From positions 16,679,450 to 16,743,449 of the forward strand of contig CM074187.1 in assembly GCA_037179385.1 (NCBI GenBank): DNA of 64,000 nt, read 5' to 3'. Of the stretch, positions 1 to 10,556 are shown piece by piece. Each line of letters starts with the position of its first letter. Position 1 is the first letter of the stretch. Source of the DNA: Holothuria scabra (taxonomy: Eukaryota > Echinodermata > Holothuroidea > Aspidochirotida > Holothuriidae). Below the pieces are notes generated by a model, which saw only the letters and a list, made by a program, of their open reading frames with translations, searched no databases and was not told where the DNA came from. The position numbers and the translations under genes are program-made.

Positions 1-377
1 TTCTTTCTGTTCTGGTATTTGCTTTTGTTACATGTCTTTTTGTTTAACTGACGAACACAGATCGAATAAATATTTGCTGTTGTTAAAAGGTCAAGCATGG
101 ATATTTGTACGGACTAAGTTACGGTACGCGCAAGAAAGGCGTTGTAAGCCATACAAGGCTGAACAAAAGAATTTGGATTTGCCTGGTATAAAGACCAAGA
201 TTGTGAAGAGCGGCGCTCTTCAATAGTAAAGCTGTAAAGATACGCAATTTTGGTAGAACTTCAATATGGACAAAGCGACGTATTTAAGATTTGCATTAAA
301 ATTTGCCGTGTGTAAATTTTAAAATGAGAGGCCTGATAGTACGAGGCTTGCATTTAACTCTGTTGGTGTGAAAGTCC
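1..377. other. unassigned left edge
   Basis: I see no coding exon, RNA gene or clear repeat terminus here. A short open frame on the plus strand (32-226) has no recognisable domain and is probably chance. Confidence 0.4.
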
Positions 378-381
378 TTAA

Positions 382-678
382 AGGCCCATTTCTCTCACCC
401 CAAACAGTACCAGTTCTCCTAACCTTCTTACTGAAGCCCCTCCCACAATTGTCTGAAATTTATCCTCATCCAGACACAATCTCAGTTTATTGCTTCAGGG
501 TAAGTATAGAAATACTCAATTTATACTATAAAAGCACTCTCAGTACCGTTCATGCTGTGTAATATAAGCTTTGGCACTCTGCATTGTTTGAATTAGCTGT
601 CAATCAAAGAGCTGAGCCAATTGAGAATTTTGGTACCCGGGTTCCAAAATTGTAGTTTGGGGTGAGAGGTTTGGCCCT
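382..678. mobile_element. TTAA-type MITE, family A copy 1
   Basis: A short non-autonomous DNA transposon of about 297 bp. TTAA lies immediately outside both ends (378-381 and 679-682). The ends are inverted: AGGCCCATTTCTCTCACCCC on the left against a right end reading GGGGTGAGAGGTTTGGCCCT. TTAA duplications are typical of piggyBac and Kolobok elements. Related copies lie at 3031-3330 and 24814-25430 and share the internal run of Pyr-rich sequence followed by 'tttattgcttca'. No coding capacity is seen. Confidence 0.75.
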
Positions 679-785
679 TTAAATGGGGTACCACTATACA
701 TAGTTCAGTGAACGGTAAAGTGCTGTTGGAGATTGGTAATTGTAGGGCCAAAGCTTGGTGATGTTAAGCACGTATCAGATCTATG

Positions 786-1405
786 CCAAATCCTCAGAAC
801 AGAATTAATACTACAATTTTGTCAACAAATATTTACTTGAAAAGAATTTATATTTTAGATCATGATTTTTGTACTTTCTGTTCAAAAGAAAGAGAAACAA
901 TAAGCCATATTATGTTTAACTGAAAAAAGTACAACCGTTGTGGAGACATTTTCAGAATTTTTTAATGCTTATACTAATGATACTGTATACCTTCGCCCAC
1001 AGAATATGATTTTTGGCGTCCTGAATGATCAACCTGAAAACAAAGCTGTAGATGTACTGATGATATGGTTCAAATTTTATATTTACATGTGCAAAATGTA
1101 AAACACTGTATCTTAAATTTTGTTCACTTTCAAAATTATGCAAGGAGTTTGATGCAATTACTGCATTACAATGTGTGTACTTCTTCTCATATAAATGCGT
1201 TCATGAGACAATGGCAGCCATGGTTTAATAGCCTCCATCTTGATTTTAATATTACGTAACCCATTCATTTCCCCTGTATTTCGTTTTATGTTCAATATTG
1301 TTTAAAACTTTAATAACTCGCATTGTAATTTTGTACATGTTATTGGTTGAAAAGAACACAAAAAAAAAAATAAATAAAAAAAAATAAAATAAAAAAAGTA
1401 AAGAA
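786..1405 (+). mobile_element. LINE (non-LTR retrotransposon) 3' end, decayed
   Basis: The plus strand encodes broken pieces of the C-terminal part of a non-LTR reverse transcriptase polyprotein. The stretch 786-921 reads a segment ending in a CCH-type knuckle (FCTFCSKERETISHIMFN), a pattern typical of the end of LINE ORF2, then hits a stop. After a frame change, 937-1098 continues with LRPQNMIFGVLNDQPE and a hydrophobic helix ending in YIYMCKM. The fragment finishes in an A-rich tail at about 1361-1405, as expected for target-primed insertion. It is truncated at the 5' end and carries several stops and shifts, so it is dead. The clade is not determined. Confidence 0.7.
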
Positions 1406-1554
1406 AATCCTCATGACAACTAAAATATTCGGGTATAAGAGTGATGTTCTTTAATTCAAGCATGTCCACTTGAGTTCGCCTACAGAGCGCTCCTCTAGAC
1501 TCCGTCCTCCTGGTGTAGCATCTCCTAGTAAATATTGAGTTAGAGTTAGTTACT

Positions 1555-1773
1555 TAGATAATGTTTTACGGCATGGTTTTAACCAATTGGTTCAAGTCGG
1601 GCCATCCAGTTGTGACTCAATGGCCGCGTTTTCCATACCCCAAAATGCTGATGCTGCGGAGCACCAATAGCAGTTGGTAAAAATTTCAGTATTCGGTAAG
1701 ACCGGGCCCAGGATTCGAACTCAAGACCTTCCTGTTCCAAGTCGGATACTCTAACCACTTTACTTGATTAGGA
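1555..1773 (-). mobile_element. tRNA-derived SINE, copy 1
   Basis: Read on the minus strand, the head is tRNA-like: a box-A-like TGGTTAGAGTATCCGACTT around 1741-1760 and a box-B-like GAGTTCGAATCC at 1712-1723. The body that follows (toward 1555) matches the plus-strand element at 13411-13626 in order and spacing, including 'ttaccgaa', 'ccattg...ctg' and 'gggcc...gtaaaac'. Two diverged copies with an RNA polymerase III-type internal promoter support a SINE rather than a tRNA gene. No complete cloverleaf is apparent. Confidence 0.65.
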
Positions 1774-1794
1774 TTGTGATGGACGGTAATATGT

Positions 1795-1952
1795 CCCGGG
1801 TAGATGCGCACTGTTTAACAAGGTGTTTCTTGATTGGCTGTTGCCATTGTATTGTATCGATTGTATTCTTTGTTCGGGTTAGGGATTAGTTTAAGGATTA
1901 GGATTACGTTAGCCAGTTAGGAAATTTCTTGTTAAACAGTGCGCATCGCCCC
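1795..1952. mobile_element. 158-bp MITE with 8-bp target duplication
   Basis: Inverted termini GATGCGCACTGTTTAACAAG (left) and CTTGTTAAACAGTGCGCATC (right) enclose about 100 bp without coding potential. The 8-mer TAATATGT flanks the element directly on both sides (1787-1794 and 1953-1960), as expected of an 8-bp target-site duplication (hAT or P-like). It sits just outside the SINE copy 1 head. Confidence 0.8.
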
Positions 1953-2505
1953 TAATATGTTATGTGTCTACCCAACCAGCTAAAGCAATTGTTGTGTATT
2001 GACAAATAAGATATTTTAAATGATGTAATTGCCGGTTTCTAGAATTTTTCCATACTGACCGTCACTTCTTGGAAACTTACAGACTCCTAATGATTCATGT
2101 AACTTCTACCAGTAGAGCCATGAGAGGACAAAGAACTCACAGATGCTACCGTGACACCGTACAATAAAGATCACTATTACAGTTTTACTATACTACTGCT
2201 CTGTTGTATTTCTTCCTTGGCTCGGCTACTTAATTCTTACCAGGGCAGTACCCAGGTTTTTTTCTGAGGGGGCAAAAAATCGACCCATTCTTGACCGCCG
2301 TCCTGGGGTGTCCCCCTCCCCTTTTGGAATATTTTTTGCTGCTTCCAAGGCCTTAGATGAAAAATGGTGCTTTATTTTGCTTCTTTTTCATACTAGATCA
2401 ATATGTGCTGAAATGTCCTGATTCCATGCAATTACATTTTGGAGATTGTACAAATTTACGCATTAAAGTACCGAAAGTACTAAAGATCTAGGCCATACAG
2501 TCACC

Positions 2506-4808
2506 CAGTGGCGTAGCCACTGGGGGGGGGGGGCAGGGGGGGGGGCAAGTTGCCCCCCTTGAAAATTTTTTGGGGAAATTTGATGAAAATGGGGAAATTT
2601 GATGAATCTTATTATTATTACAAAAACTTCACAAGAATTTCTCAAAATTTTTGTTAGAATAAGAAATTGTGAGACATTTCTCATACATAATTTGTATTTT
2701 CATGCAACAAATTAAATCAGATTTCGTCAGTGTCGAATGAACCGGCCCAATTCGCGTTCCACAGAAATGTCCTCGCCGCGTAGCAGATTGAATGTTCTCT
2801 TGTGCTTGTATACGCACGGGGGTTGTGATCTGTGCATTTCAGTGCACAGGAAGCTGTTATTCAGTTGATACTTTGGGAATTCAGTAAAAGGATGTGAAAA
2901 CTGACAAGTCACTACCGTAGACCCCAAGGTTGTTATGTTCTTCGACAAGCTAGCAGTAGCTGTACGATTTTACTCTGTGTACATAACGATGGATGGGGCT
3001 GAAACAATCCATGGCCAACGATAAACTTAAAGGCATATTTTCAACATCCCAAACAGTTCCAATTCTCCCAACCTACTTACTTCTAGCCCCTCCTACATTT
3101 ATCTAAAACTCATCTTTATCCAAACACAATCCTTGTTTATTGCTTCATGGCTTGTCCCAGTGGCGGTACAAGTCCATATTGTGTAATCAAGACACTCAGT
3201 GCCCATGCTGTGTAATTTCGCTATGATGCATTGTTTGAATGTGATGCCAATCAAAGAGCTGTACCAATTTAGAGTTTTGATATATGTATACTAGGCTGAA
3301 ACTGTAGTTTAGGGTGACGAATGACTGCCTTTAAAGTTAATCTAGAAATTAGAATTAACGGGATCCGTTGGCACACTTAGATTTTGATACTTAGCCTAAT
3401 CCTTGCATGGAGGCTTACAAGCTAGTTCGGGAAAATAGCTTTCTGCTCACTTTGATAACAATAAATGGACAATGAGTACCTTGTAGCCTTCTACACTTAA
3501 CAGGCTGCTTTTCTCACAGGATATCCTGTGTGATCGAGCCACTATTAGGCCTCCTTAGTGGCGTGCGAAGTGGAGACCATTGGGGTCATGCCCCCCTCAC
3601 AGATGCCATTTTTCTTTGTTCTTAAAAATACGTAGTCTAACTTTATCAACACAGATTTGACGTCAAAAGATAGCATATGTGGCACCAGATTGCTTATAAG
3701 GACACCCAATTTTTCAAAAATTTTCAAAGGGGGAAGGATTGTCCCCGCAAGGTCTTTCAGTGATGCGAATTTTTTTTTAATTCCTACAAATAGACCTAGG
3801 CCAATTCTGTCAAATTCCAATTTTCACTTAGAAAAGGTAGACTCTGTTTCCCACTGGTGGCATCTATCAAAAGACTACCTGCTTAGATTTTCTTTGCAAG
3901 TATAAATACGCTATTTTGACCATCTGAGGGGTCTGATTTTTCGAAATTTTCTTAACGCTCCGCCCCAACCAATGGTGGCGCTTCGCTCGGTCTTTTGGGC
4001 AAAATAACATATTTGGGGTAAAATTAGCTCTTAACTCTCTGATCCCTTTGCAGTTTGCGAACATATTTTGAAGTGAGCATTTTATTGCAAACGACAAAAG
4101 AAGAAAGCGACTGGCTAGATTTTTCGTATAAGCCTGGAAAATGCTATTTCCGGCCATCTAAGGGGTCTAATTTTTCCAAATTTTATCTATGCTCCGCGCC
4201 AACCAATGGTGGCGCTCCGCTTAGATAATCTCTATGACAAAATAACATTTTGTGGCCAAGAAAAACCACAAATACCGATCAATGCTCTTTTATTTTGACT
4301 CCTAAAAGTGTGCAAATTTAATGACAAGTTTTTCTTCGTAAGGTAGCATAAATGGCATAAAAAGAAATGCATGTCAAGGCACAACAGTTTCAGTTGTATC
4401 CTCATGAACCACCACGATTCAACTTTTAACACTGTTCCTGTCAAAGTCGAAAATCTTGCACCATTTTGCATATAGGCTCCTTGAAAACGTCAAAAAATTT
4501 CCGGACACCCCTCCCCTTGACCATACTGCATGCCCTTCCCCCTTCAGAGAAATCCTGCGTACGCCACTGCGTTAGTACATACAGATAAACCATATATTGT
4601 TTACCAAAATAATATACTTTGTTATTTCCGATTGCTCTATGTTATACTTTAAGATTAAAATGCAGGTAATATTACAAAATGACATGGTAAAGTTGTTATA
4701 CTTGTAAGTTTGCATATTTTATATGAAATACATACACATTGACCGGGAAAAGTTTTGGGAAAATTTCATACCTTTGCCCCCCTGGGAAAAATCCTAGCTA
4801 CGCCACTG
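2506..4808. mobile_element. nested hAT-type non-autonomous element (inner)
   Basis: Termini CAGTGGCGTAGCCAC (left) and GTAGCTACGCCACTG (right) are inverted repeats. The 8-mer CAGTCACC lies immediately outside both (2498-2505 and 4809-4816). G-rich and C-rich runs follow each end. No transposase is recognisable. A TTAA-type MITE is nested at 3031-3330. The interior from about 3900 carries a small hairpin motif (GCGCCAACCAATGGTGGCGC) that recurs elsewhere in the window. A further possible terminus, TACGCCACTG at about 4559-4568, suggests the element may itself be composite. Confidence 0.7.
3031..3330. mobile_element. TTAA-type MITE, family A copy 2
   Basis: TTAA lies at both edges (3027-3030 and 3331-3334). 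Termini are AGGCATATTTTCAACATCCC on the left and, reading inward from the right, AGGCAGTCATTCGTCACCC. The interior is colinear with the copies at 382-678 and 24814-25430. It lies inside the hAT-type element at 2506-4808, so it inserted later, or was already in the ancestor of that element. Confidence 0.75.
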
Positions 4809-7437
4809 CAGTCACCTCCTGAAACCCACTTTCCAATGGCCTGTGCAGTCCATTGTACACCATATATAACATTGAAATAATAACAAATTTGGATGGAATG
4901 TGAATAACAGCATCGATAGCAAACATTTCTAATGAATAACAGCAAGGTACATGAAAGTGTACAAGGTGATTTATCAGAACTTAAAAAAAAATATTTCCTG
5001 TCTTGCATACTGCTTTCTGAATACATGGATTTTACTGATCTTATCAAAAATGCTGATTTCTGTATATTTTAATTTCAATCAAACACAAAAGAATGACTGT
5101 CGCTTTGAGAATGGACTGAATGGTATCGACGTGGAATACAAATTAGTGAGTGAAGCCAATTTTTACAATTAGGGTTGCAGCAGGTCATTGAGCTTTTTTC
5201 AAAGCAAACGACAAAAGAAGAAAGCGACTGGCTAGATTTTTCGTGTAAGCCTGGAAAATGCTATTTCTGGCCATCTAAGGGGTCTAATTTTTCCAAATTT
5301 TATCTATGCTCCGCGCCAACCAATGGTGGCGCTCCGCTTAGATAATCTTTATAACAAAATAACATTTTGTGGCCAAGAAAAACCACAAATACCGATCAAT
5401 GCTCTTTTATTTTGACTCCTAAAAGTGTGCAAATTTAATGACAAGTTTTTCTTCGTAAGGTAGCATAAATGGCATAAAAAGAAATGCATGTCAAGGCACA
5501 AAAGTTTCAGTTGTATCCTCATGAACCACCACGATTTAACTTTTAACACTGTTCCTGTCAAAGTCGAAAATCTTGCACCATTTTGCATATAGGCTCCTTG
5601 AAAACGTCAAAAAATTTCCGGACACCCCTCCCCTTGACCATACTGCATGCCCTTCCCCCTTCAGAGAAATCCTGCGTACGCCACTGCGTTAGTACATACA
5701 GATAAACCATATATTGTTTACCAAAATAATATACTTTGTTATTTCCGATTGCTCTATGTTATACTTTAAGATTAAAATGCAGGTAATATTACAAAATGAC
5801 ATGGTAAAGTTGTTATACTTGTAAGTTTGCATATTTTATATGAAATACATACACATTGACCGGGAAAAGTTTTGGGAAAATTTCATACCTTTGCCCCCCT
5901 GGGAAAAATCCTAGCTACGCCACTGCAGTCACCTCCTGAAACCCACTTTCCAATGGCCTGTGCAGTCCATTGTACACCATATATAACATTGAAATAATAA
6001 CAAATTTGGATGGAATGTGAATAACAGCATCGATAGCAAACATTTCTAATGAATAACAGCAAGGTACATGAAAGTGTACAAGGTGATTTATCAGAACTTA
6101 AAAAAAATATTTCCTGTCTTGCATACTGCTTTCTGAATACATGGATTTTACTGATCTTATCAAAAATGCTGATTTTTTGTATATTTTAATTTCAATCAAA
6201 CACAAAAGAATGACTGTCGCTTTGAGAATGGACTGAATGGTATCGACGTGGAATACAAATTAGTGAGTGAAGCCAATTTTTACAATTAGGGTTGCAGCAG
6301 GTCATTGAGCTTTTTTCAAAGCAAACGACAAAAGAAGAAAGCGACTGGCTAGATTTTTCGTGTAAGCCTGGAAAATGCTATTTCTGGCCATCTAAGGGGT
6401 CTAATTTTTCCAAATTTTATCTATGCTCCGCGCCAACCAATGGTGGCGCTCCGCTTAGATAATCTTTATGACAAAATAACATTTTGTGGCCAAGAAAAAC
6501 CACAAATACCGATCAATGCTCTTTTATTTTGACTCCTAAAAGTGTGCAAATTTAATGACAAGTTTTTCTTCGTAAGGTAGCATAAATGGCATAAAAAGAA
6601 ATGCATGTCAAGGCACAAAAGTTTCAGTTGTATCCTCATGAACCACCACGATTTAACTTTTAACACTGTTCCTGTCAAAGTCGAAAATCTTGCACCATTT
6701 TGCATATAGGCTCCTTGAAAACGTCAAAAAATTTCCGGACACCCCTCCCCTTGACCATACTGCATGCCCTTCCCCCTTCAGAGAAATCCTGCGTACGCCA
6801 CTGCGTTAGTACATACAGATAAACCATATATTGTTTACCAAAATAATATACTTTGTTACTTCCGATTGCTCTATGTTATACTTTAAGATTAAAATGCAGG
6901 TAATATTACAAAATGACATGGTAAAGTTGTTATACTTGTAAGTTTACATATTTTATATGAAATACATACACATTGACCGGGAAAAGTTTTGGGAAAATTT
7001 CATACCTTTGCCCCCCTGGGAAAAATCCTAGCTACGCCACTGCAGTCACCTCCTGAAACCCACTTTCCAATGGCCTGTGCAGTCCATTGTACACCATATA
7101 TAACATTGAAATAATAACAAATTTGGATGGAATGTGAATAACAGCATCGATAGCAAACATTTCTAATGAATAACAGCAAGGTACATGAAAGTGTACAAGG
7201 TGATTTATCAGAACTTAAAAAAAATATTTCCTGTCTTGCATACTGCTTTCTGAATACATGGATTTTACTGATCTTATCAAAAATGCTGATTTCTGTATAT
7301 TTTAATTTCAATCAAACACAAAAGAATGACTGTCGCTTTGGGAATGGACTGAATGGTATCGACGTGGAATACAAATAAGTGAGCGAAGCCAATTTTTACA
7401 ATTAGGGTTGCAGCAGGTCATTGAGCTTTTTTCAAAG
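4087..7437. repeat. three-copy tandem repeat, 1117-bp unit
   Basis: Three head-to-tail copies begin with GCAAACGACAAAAGAAG at 4087, 5204 and 6321, and the array ends with TTTTTTCAAAGC at about 7437. Copies differ by only a few substitutions and single-base indels (the third is about 1116 bp). Each unit carries the right-hand part of the inner hAT-type element (to CGCCACTG, then CAGTCACC) plus about 390 bp of its right flank. The amplification therefore happened after that insertion and is recent. A 79-codon minus-strand open frame recurs once per unit but has no recognisable domain. Confidence 0.95.
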
Positions 7438-8025
7438 CCACCTCAGAAGATATTTTCTGAAAATTTGGCAAATTTTCACAGGAAATCACCAATGACACTA
7501 AAATTTAATAGCTTCTCGAGGTACCTCCTGAATCTGTTACTGCACAATGATCCGTCTTTCTACTATTGTATACACCATAAATACAGGTAAATTGAATGGA
7601 ACTAAGAATAGCATAGATTAGCATATGAAATGAAGAACTGGAAGTAAAACAAAAAAGTATCGATAATGAATATTTCTAAAGAATATCAGTATGGGCGTGT
7701 AAGTTTACAAATGATGACGGCCTATCACAAAATAGAAACTGATTTCCGTTCCTTCCATATGGCTTTTTAAATACAAGTAATTCACAAACATCATCAAAAC
7801 ACTCTTTCTTGAATATTTTAAACCCCGTTTGTCCCAATTAGCATATGGCTGGAGATAGGAGCAGAGCTGCAGTGTTTTGAATTTCATCGGACTTGATGAA
7901 AACCGGTTTGTACAATTAGGTTGCCGTCAGCACACTAAGTGTTTTTTAAAGTCACTACACAATTGGATTGAACAAATAACATGCAGTAGGTTAGAACATG
8001 AGAAGACTTTAAGTAAAACATAACA

Positions 8026-8560
8026 TCAACATGAAACGTTCCAGTACAAGTAAGTGATAAAATTGAGATGGAGTTTCATGCGGGGCACTGACATTCGACC
8101 GAAAGTGTCAATTACTGCATCAAAGTCAACTTGTTCAGTGAAATCGCGCTCAATACTCAAGATAGCCAACGAAGAAAGGCGAGTTTCTGTCATCGTGGAT
8201 CTTAGGTAGGTCTCAGTGAGCTTCAGGCGGCTTACAGATCTCTCACTTGTCACTGAAGATACTGCGATGGTACCTGGTATTTTGCATAAAATAGTCACTC
8301 AGGTTCGGGAAAGCGTTGCAAATATCCCATTGATTTATCATATGCAACATCTCTTGCACGGTTTTTGCCGGATCGCTTGGATTTCCTGTGAGCTCTAGTG
8401 TCATATCATAAAAGTCAAAAACTGAATGCACGCCGCTTTGGCAATGTCTTTGTCGACATCATCTGCATACATCGCTGAAAGGCTTTTCAATACTTTTTGG
8501 CAGTTTTTTTTTAATTGAGCGTTACGGTTGGAAAAAACACAGGAACACTGTTTCCCAAAT
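8026..8560 (-). pseudogene. hAT transposase C-terminus (ZMYM1-like), decayed
   Basis: The minus strand encodes a clear hAT dimerisation region in the 8298-8026 frame: TIAVSSVTSERSVSRLKL, then TETYLRSTMTETRLSSLAIL and SIERDFTEQVDFDAVIDTF, the order typical of hAT (ZMYM1-type) transposases. Just upstream (8431-8243) another frame gives FPNLSDYFMQ, so a frameshift lies near 8290. Further upstream a degraded stretch contains LSAMYADDVDKD. The catalytic DDE core and the N-terminal zinc finger are absent: only about 300 bp separate this region from the terminus at 8851. It is a remnant inside the element 2241-8851 and cannot make an active transposase. Confidence 0.8.
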
Positions 8561-9006
8561 CTATGACAGCGTTAATATTGCCAATGCATCCTACATGAAA
8601 ATAAATATTCCGACGGTTCTGCCGAGGATTCCATCCCTTCGCCGCATACTCGTATATATGCACTGCGTATAAACAACAAGGGCATGCATGGCCAATCGAA
8701 ACCCCAAATAAGTTTCACAGCTTGTTTCAATGGTGCTGCTTATCTGTTTCGTATTAGTTTTCAATATGATCACACTTGTGAAACCATGTTTCCCTGTTAC
8801 AATCCCCCATTCTGCCCCCTGCCCCCCCCCCCCTCGCTGGCTACGCCACTGATTCTTACCAACACAATAAATTGGCTACGAGGATATTAATTCCTGTATC
8901 TACGTGACATTTTGTGTCTAATTTACTTCCATTTTTGCTACCGTAAATTTACAAAATAACGAATACACCAGGATTATTGCCATCGCCCGAATTTCTGTCA
9001 ACTCCT

Positions 9007-9112
9007 GGGGCCCGTTCCACAAAGAGTTACGCACGATACGTATGATTTACTGTTGGCTTAAGTATGGTGAATCAAACTTAAGATTGTGCGTAACTCTTTG
9101 TGGAACGGCCCC
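9007..9112. mobile_element. palindromic MITE, about 106 bp
   Basis: The left end GGGGCCCGTTCCACAAAGAG pairs with the right end CTCTTTGTGGAACGGCCCC, and the homology continues through TTACGCA/TGCGTAA. Only about 45 bp separate the arms, so the whole element can fold on itself. I recognise this 'cgttccacaaagagtta' terminus as a common type of invertebrate MITE. It is non-coding. Confidence 0.7.
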
Positions 9113-9847
9113 CTGGACAGCGTCAGGACCATGGAAACAAAGGTACCGACCGTTCCAAAATAACGTCCTTGTTGCTGATTTTGACTTTCCTGCTGAACGG
9201 AAAAGGGCCGTGTAACCCCTTGGTTTTACTTCACTGTCTCGGTGCTGAAGGACAGAGAATTGTTTATACTCTTTCTATGGTTTCGTCTACAGAAACTGAT
9301 CCGTACGATTGATCAGGCAGTGCGCTCGCTTGAATCTCATTTAAAGCCTACTGTTAATGTGTGGCCCTATGTATGACGTTAGCTGCATCCAGGTAGGATG
9401 AGGAGGTTGTGTGTGGTGAGTTGGTCGATTCCGACTCTCGCCTGTAAAATGCACACAAGAGGCCGTTATTACCCATTCTACGACTGGCGAGTTGTCGGCG
9501 CCACCAAACCGAGAAAGCCCCTCCGTTGTTGCCCATGTGGGCAGGGGTTGTAGAATATGCCCACGGTATTTCCCGCCTGTCGTTAGAGGGAAACCAAACG
9601 TGAACTTGAACAATACTTGTCTATCAATTTGAACTTTGAACTTTTTATCGATTTGACCTATACAACACATTCGTGTTGGTGTGTAGTTAAATCTCATTCA
9701 ACTAACTTACCTAATGTTAATGTGGTAGCGGAACTATACAGATTACGTCAACGTGCCCACTTGCCGGGGAATCCGTGGACGTTTAAATTTCTTCCCTACG
9801 AAAGTTCCCTTCGACGTGCAACTTCCGTGGTTTTGCAGACAATATGA
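9113..9847. other. region upstream of gag remnant, no gene seen
   Basis: No host exon is recognisable. It may hold the 5' part of the retrotransposon whose gag remnant follows (LTR or leader), but no second LTR is found in the window and no boundary can be set. The sequence near 9720-9735 (GTGGTAGCGGAAC) could be a primer-binding-site region; this is speculative. Confidence 0.3.
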
Positions 9848-10180
9848 TCCCGCGATGAGCTGGTTGAAAAGACGACGACTACAAAACTCCGGGAGAGATT
9901 TCTGTTAGAAGTGGAAGCGATTGAACTTGCCCGTAATATTGAGCAAGCAACTTCGAGAGGCCAAGAAGATGTGCCCCGACGGGAAACGTACTCTACCGAC
10001 CGCGGAGGTTCGCATGAAGGTATACGGTCACCATCACCAGCCAGTAAAAAGCAATGCTACGGGTGCGGTTTCACCGAACACTTGGCAAATTCCTGGGGAT
10101 GCAAAGCTATAGACGCAGTGTGCCGAAATGGGGGAGGGATAGTCTCCAGGGTTAAAATATTTTTAGCGGGCGAGTATACC
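9848..10180 (+). pseudogene. gypsy-like retrotransposon gag remnant
   Basis: A plus-strand open frame reads SRDELVEKTTTTKLRERFLL, then a helix-rich stretch ending in ELARNIEQATSR, a charged linker and a degenerate zinc knuckle, KKQCYGCGFTEHLANSWGC, followed by KAIDAVCRNGG. This order (C-terminal capsid helices, linker, CCHC knuckle, second Cys pair) is that of Ty3/gypsy-type Gag. The knuckle spacing is disturbed (C-x2-C-x4-H-x6-C) and the second knuckle loses its last ligands, so it is probably non-functional. No protease, reverse transcriptase or integrase follows: the frame runs into unrelated sequence 3' of ENPP-A. Confidence 0.65.
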
Positions 10181-10289
10181 AAATGTCATGTGCGAATTAT
10201 AATGCAATGTGGGTTCCATGGCTATTTCTCATTGCTTTTGGAAATGGGTTTTTGGTTAAGTACAAGGTTTTAACCGAAAACTGTCAATA

Positions 10290-10295
10290 TTTATT
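10290..10295 (-). terminator. AATAAA poly(A) signal of ENPP-A
   Basis: Minus-strand AATAAA about 40 nt past the ENPP-A stop codon. It is the first canonical hexamer downstream and implies a very short 3' UTR. Confidence 0.55.
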
Positions 10296-10331
10296 GCTGT
10301 TGCATCTAGTAAGGTTGACATAGTACAACCG

Positions 10332-10556
10332 TTAATCCGTTTTACTGGGTGTACTGGCTACCCGTTTTGGAAGAAAGCTAAATTTAATGGCAAAATACAA
10401 CAAAAGTAACACAGAAATAGATATAAGTAAAAGTTTGGTAGGATTCCTTTGGTTTTCTGTCGCCTCCTTCATCATGCTGATGTATCTATCACGTGATCCG
10501 TTGTTTGGTGCAGCTTCTATATTTAGAATGTCACAAACCATGGGATAAATGTCAAC
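10332..10556 (-). CDS. ENPP-A exon 6 (last), C-terminal motif and membrane anchor
   Basis: Acceptor TTTCTCACCAG precedes VDIYPMVCDILNI, continuing EAAPNNGS, the conserved end of the phosphodiesterase domain. Then follow a 20-residue linker, the hydrophobic helix KLLLISISVLLLLYFAIKF, a basic cytoplasmic stub and the stop at 10332. The paralogous exon of ENPP-B is 61983-61756. Confidence 0.9.
   Translation of the reverse strand, partial: VDIYPMVCDILNIEAAPNNGSRDRYISMMKEATENQRNPTKLLLISISVLLLLYFAIKFSFLPKRVASTPSKTD

Larger units (their letters stand above)
2241..8851 (-). mobile_element. composite hAT-type transposon (outer element)
   Basis: The 8-mer ATTCTTAC occurs directly outside both ends (2233-2240 and 8852-8859). 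The left end reads CAGGGCAGTACCCAGG and the reverse complement of the right end reads CAGTGGCGTAGCCAGC, related hAT-type termini starting with CAG. A decayed hAT transposase C-terminus lies inside on the minus strand (8026-8560). The 6.6 kb length is inflated by a nested 2.3 kb element (2506-4808) and by two extra copies of a 1117-bp tandem segment. Without these the element would be about 2.1 kb, an internally deleted hAT. The last 280 bp, next to the right terminus, are rich in poly-C. Confidence 0.7.

Noticed and set aside
3554..4568. A further nested hAT-type element with ends TAGTGGCGTGCGAAG and CGTACGCCACTG
   Set aside because: The ends look related, but flanking 8-mers do not match and the right end is inside the triplicated unit, so the boundary is not supported.
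4232..6705. Recurrent 79-codon minus-strand frames as a conserved gene
   Set aside because: They recur only because the 1117-bp segment is tandemly repeated; no domain, and positions match the repeat period.
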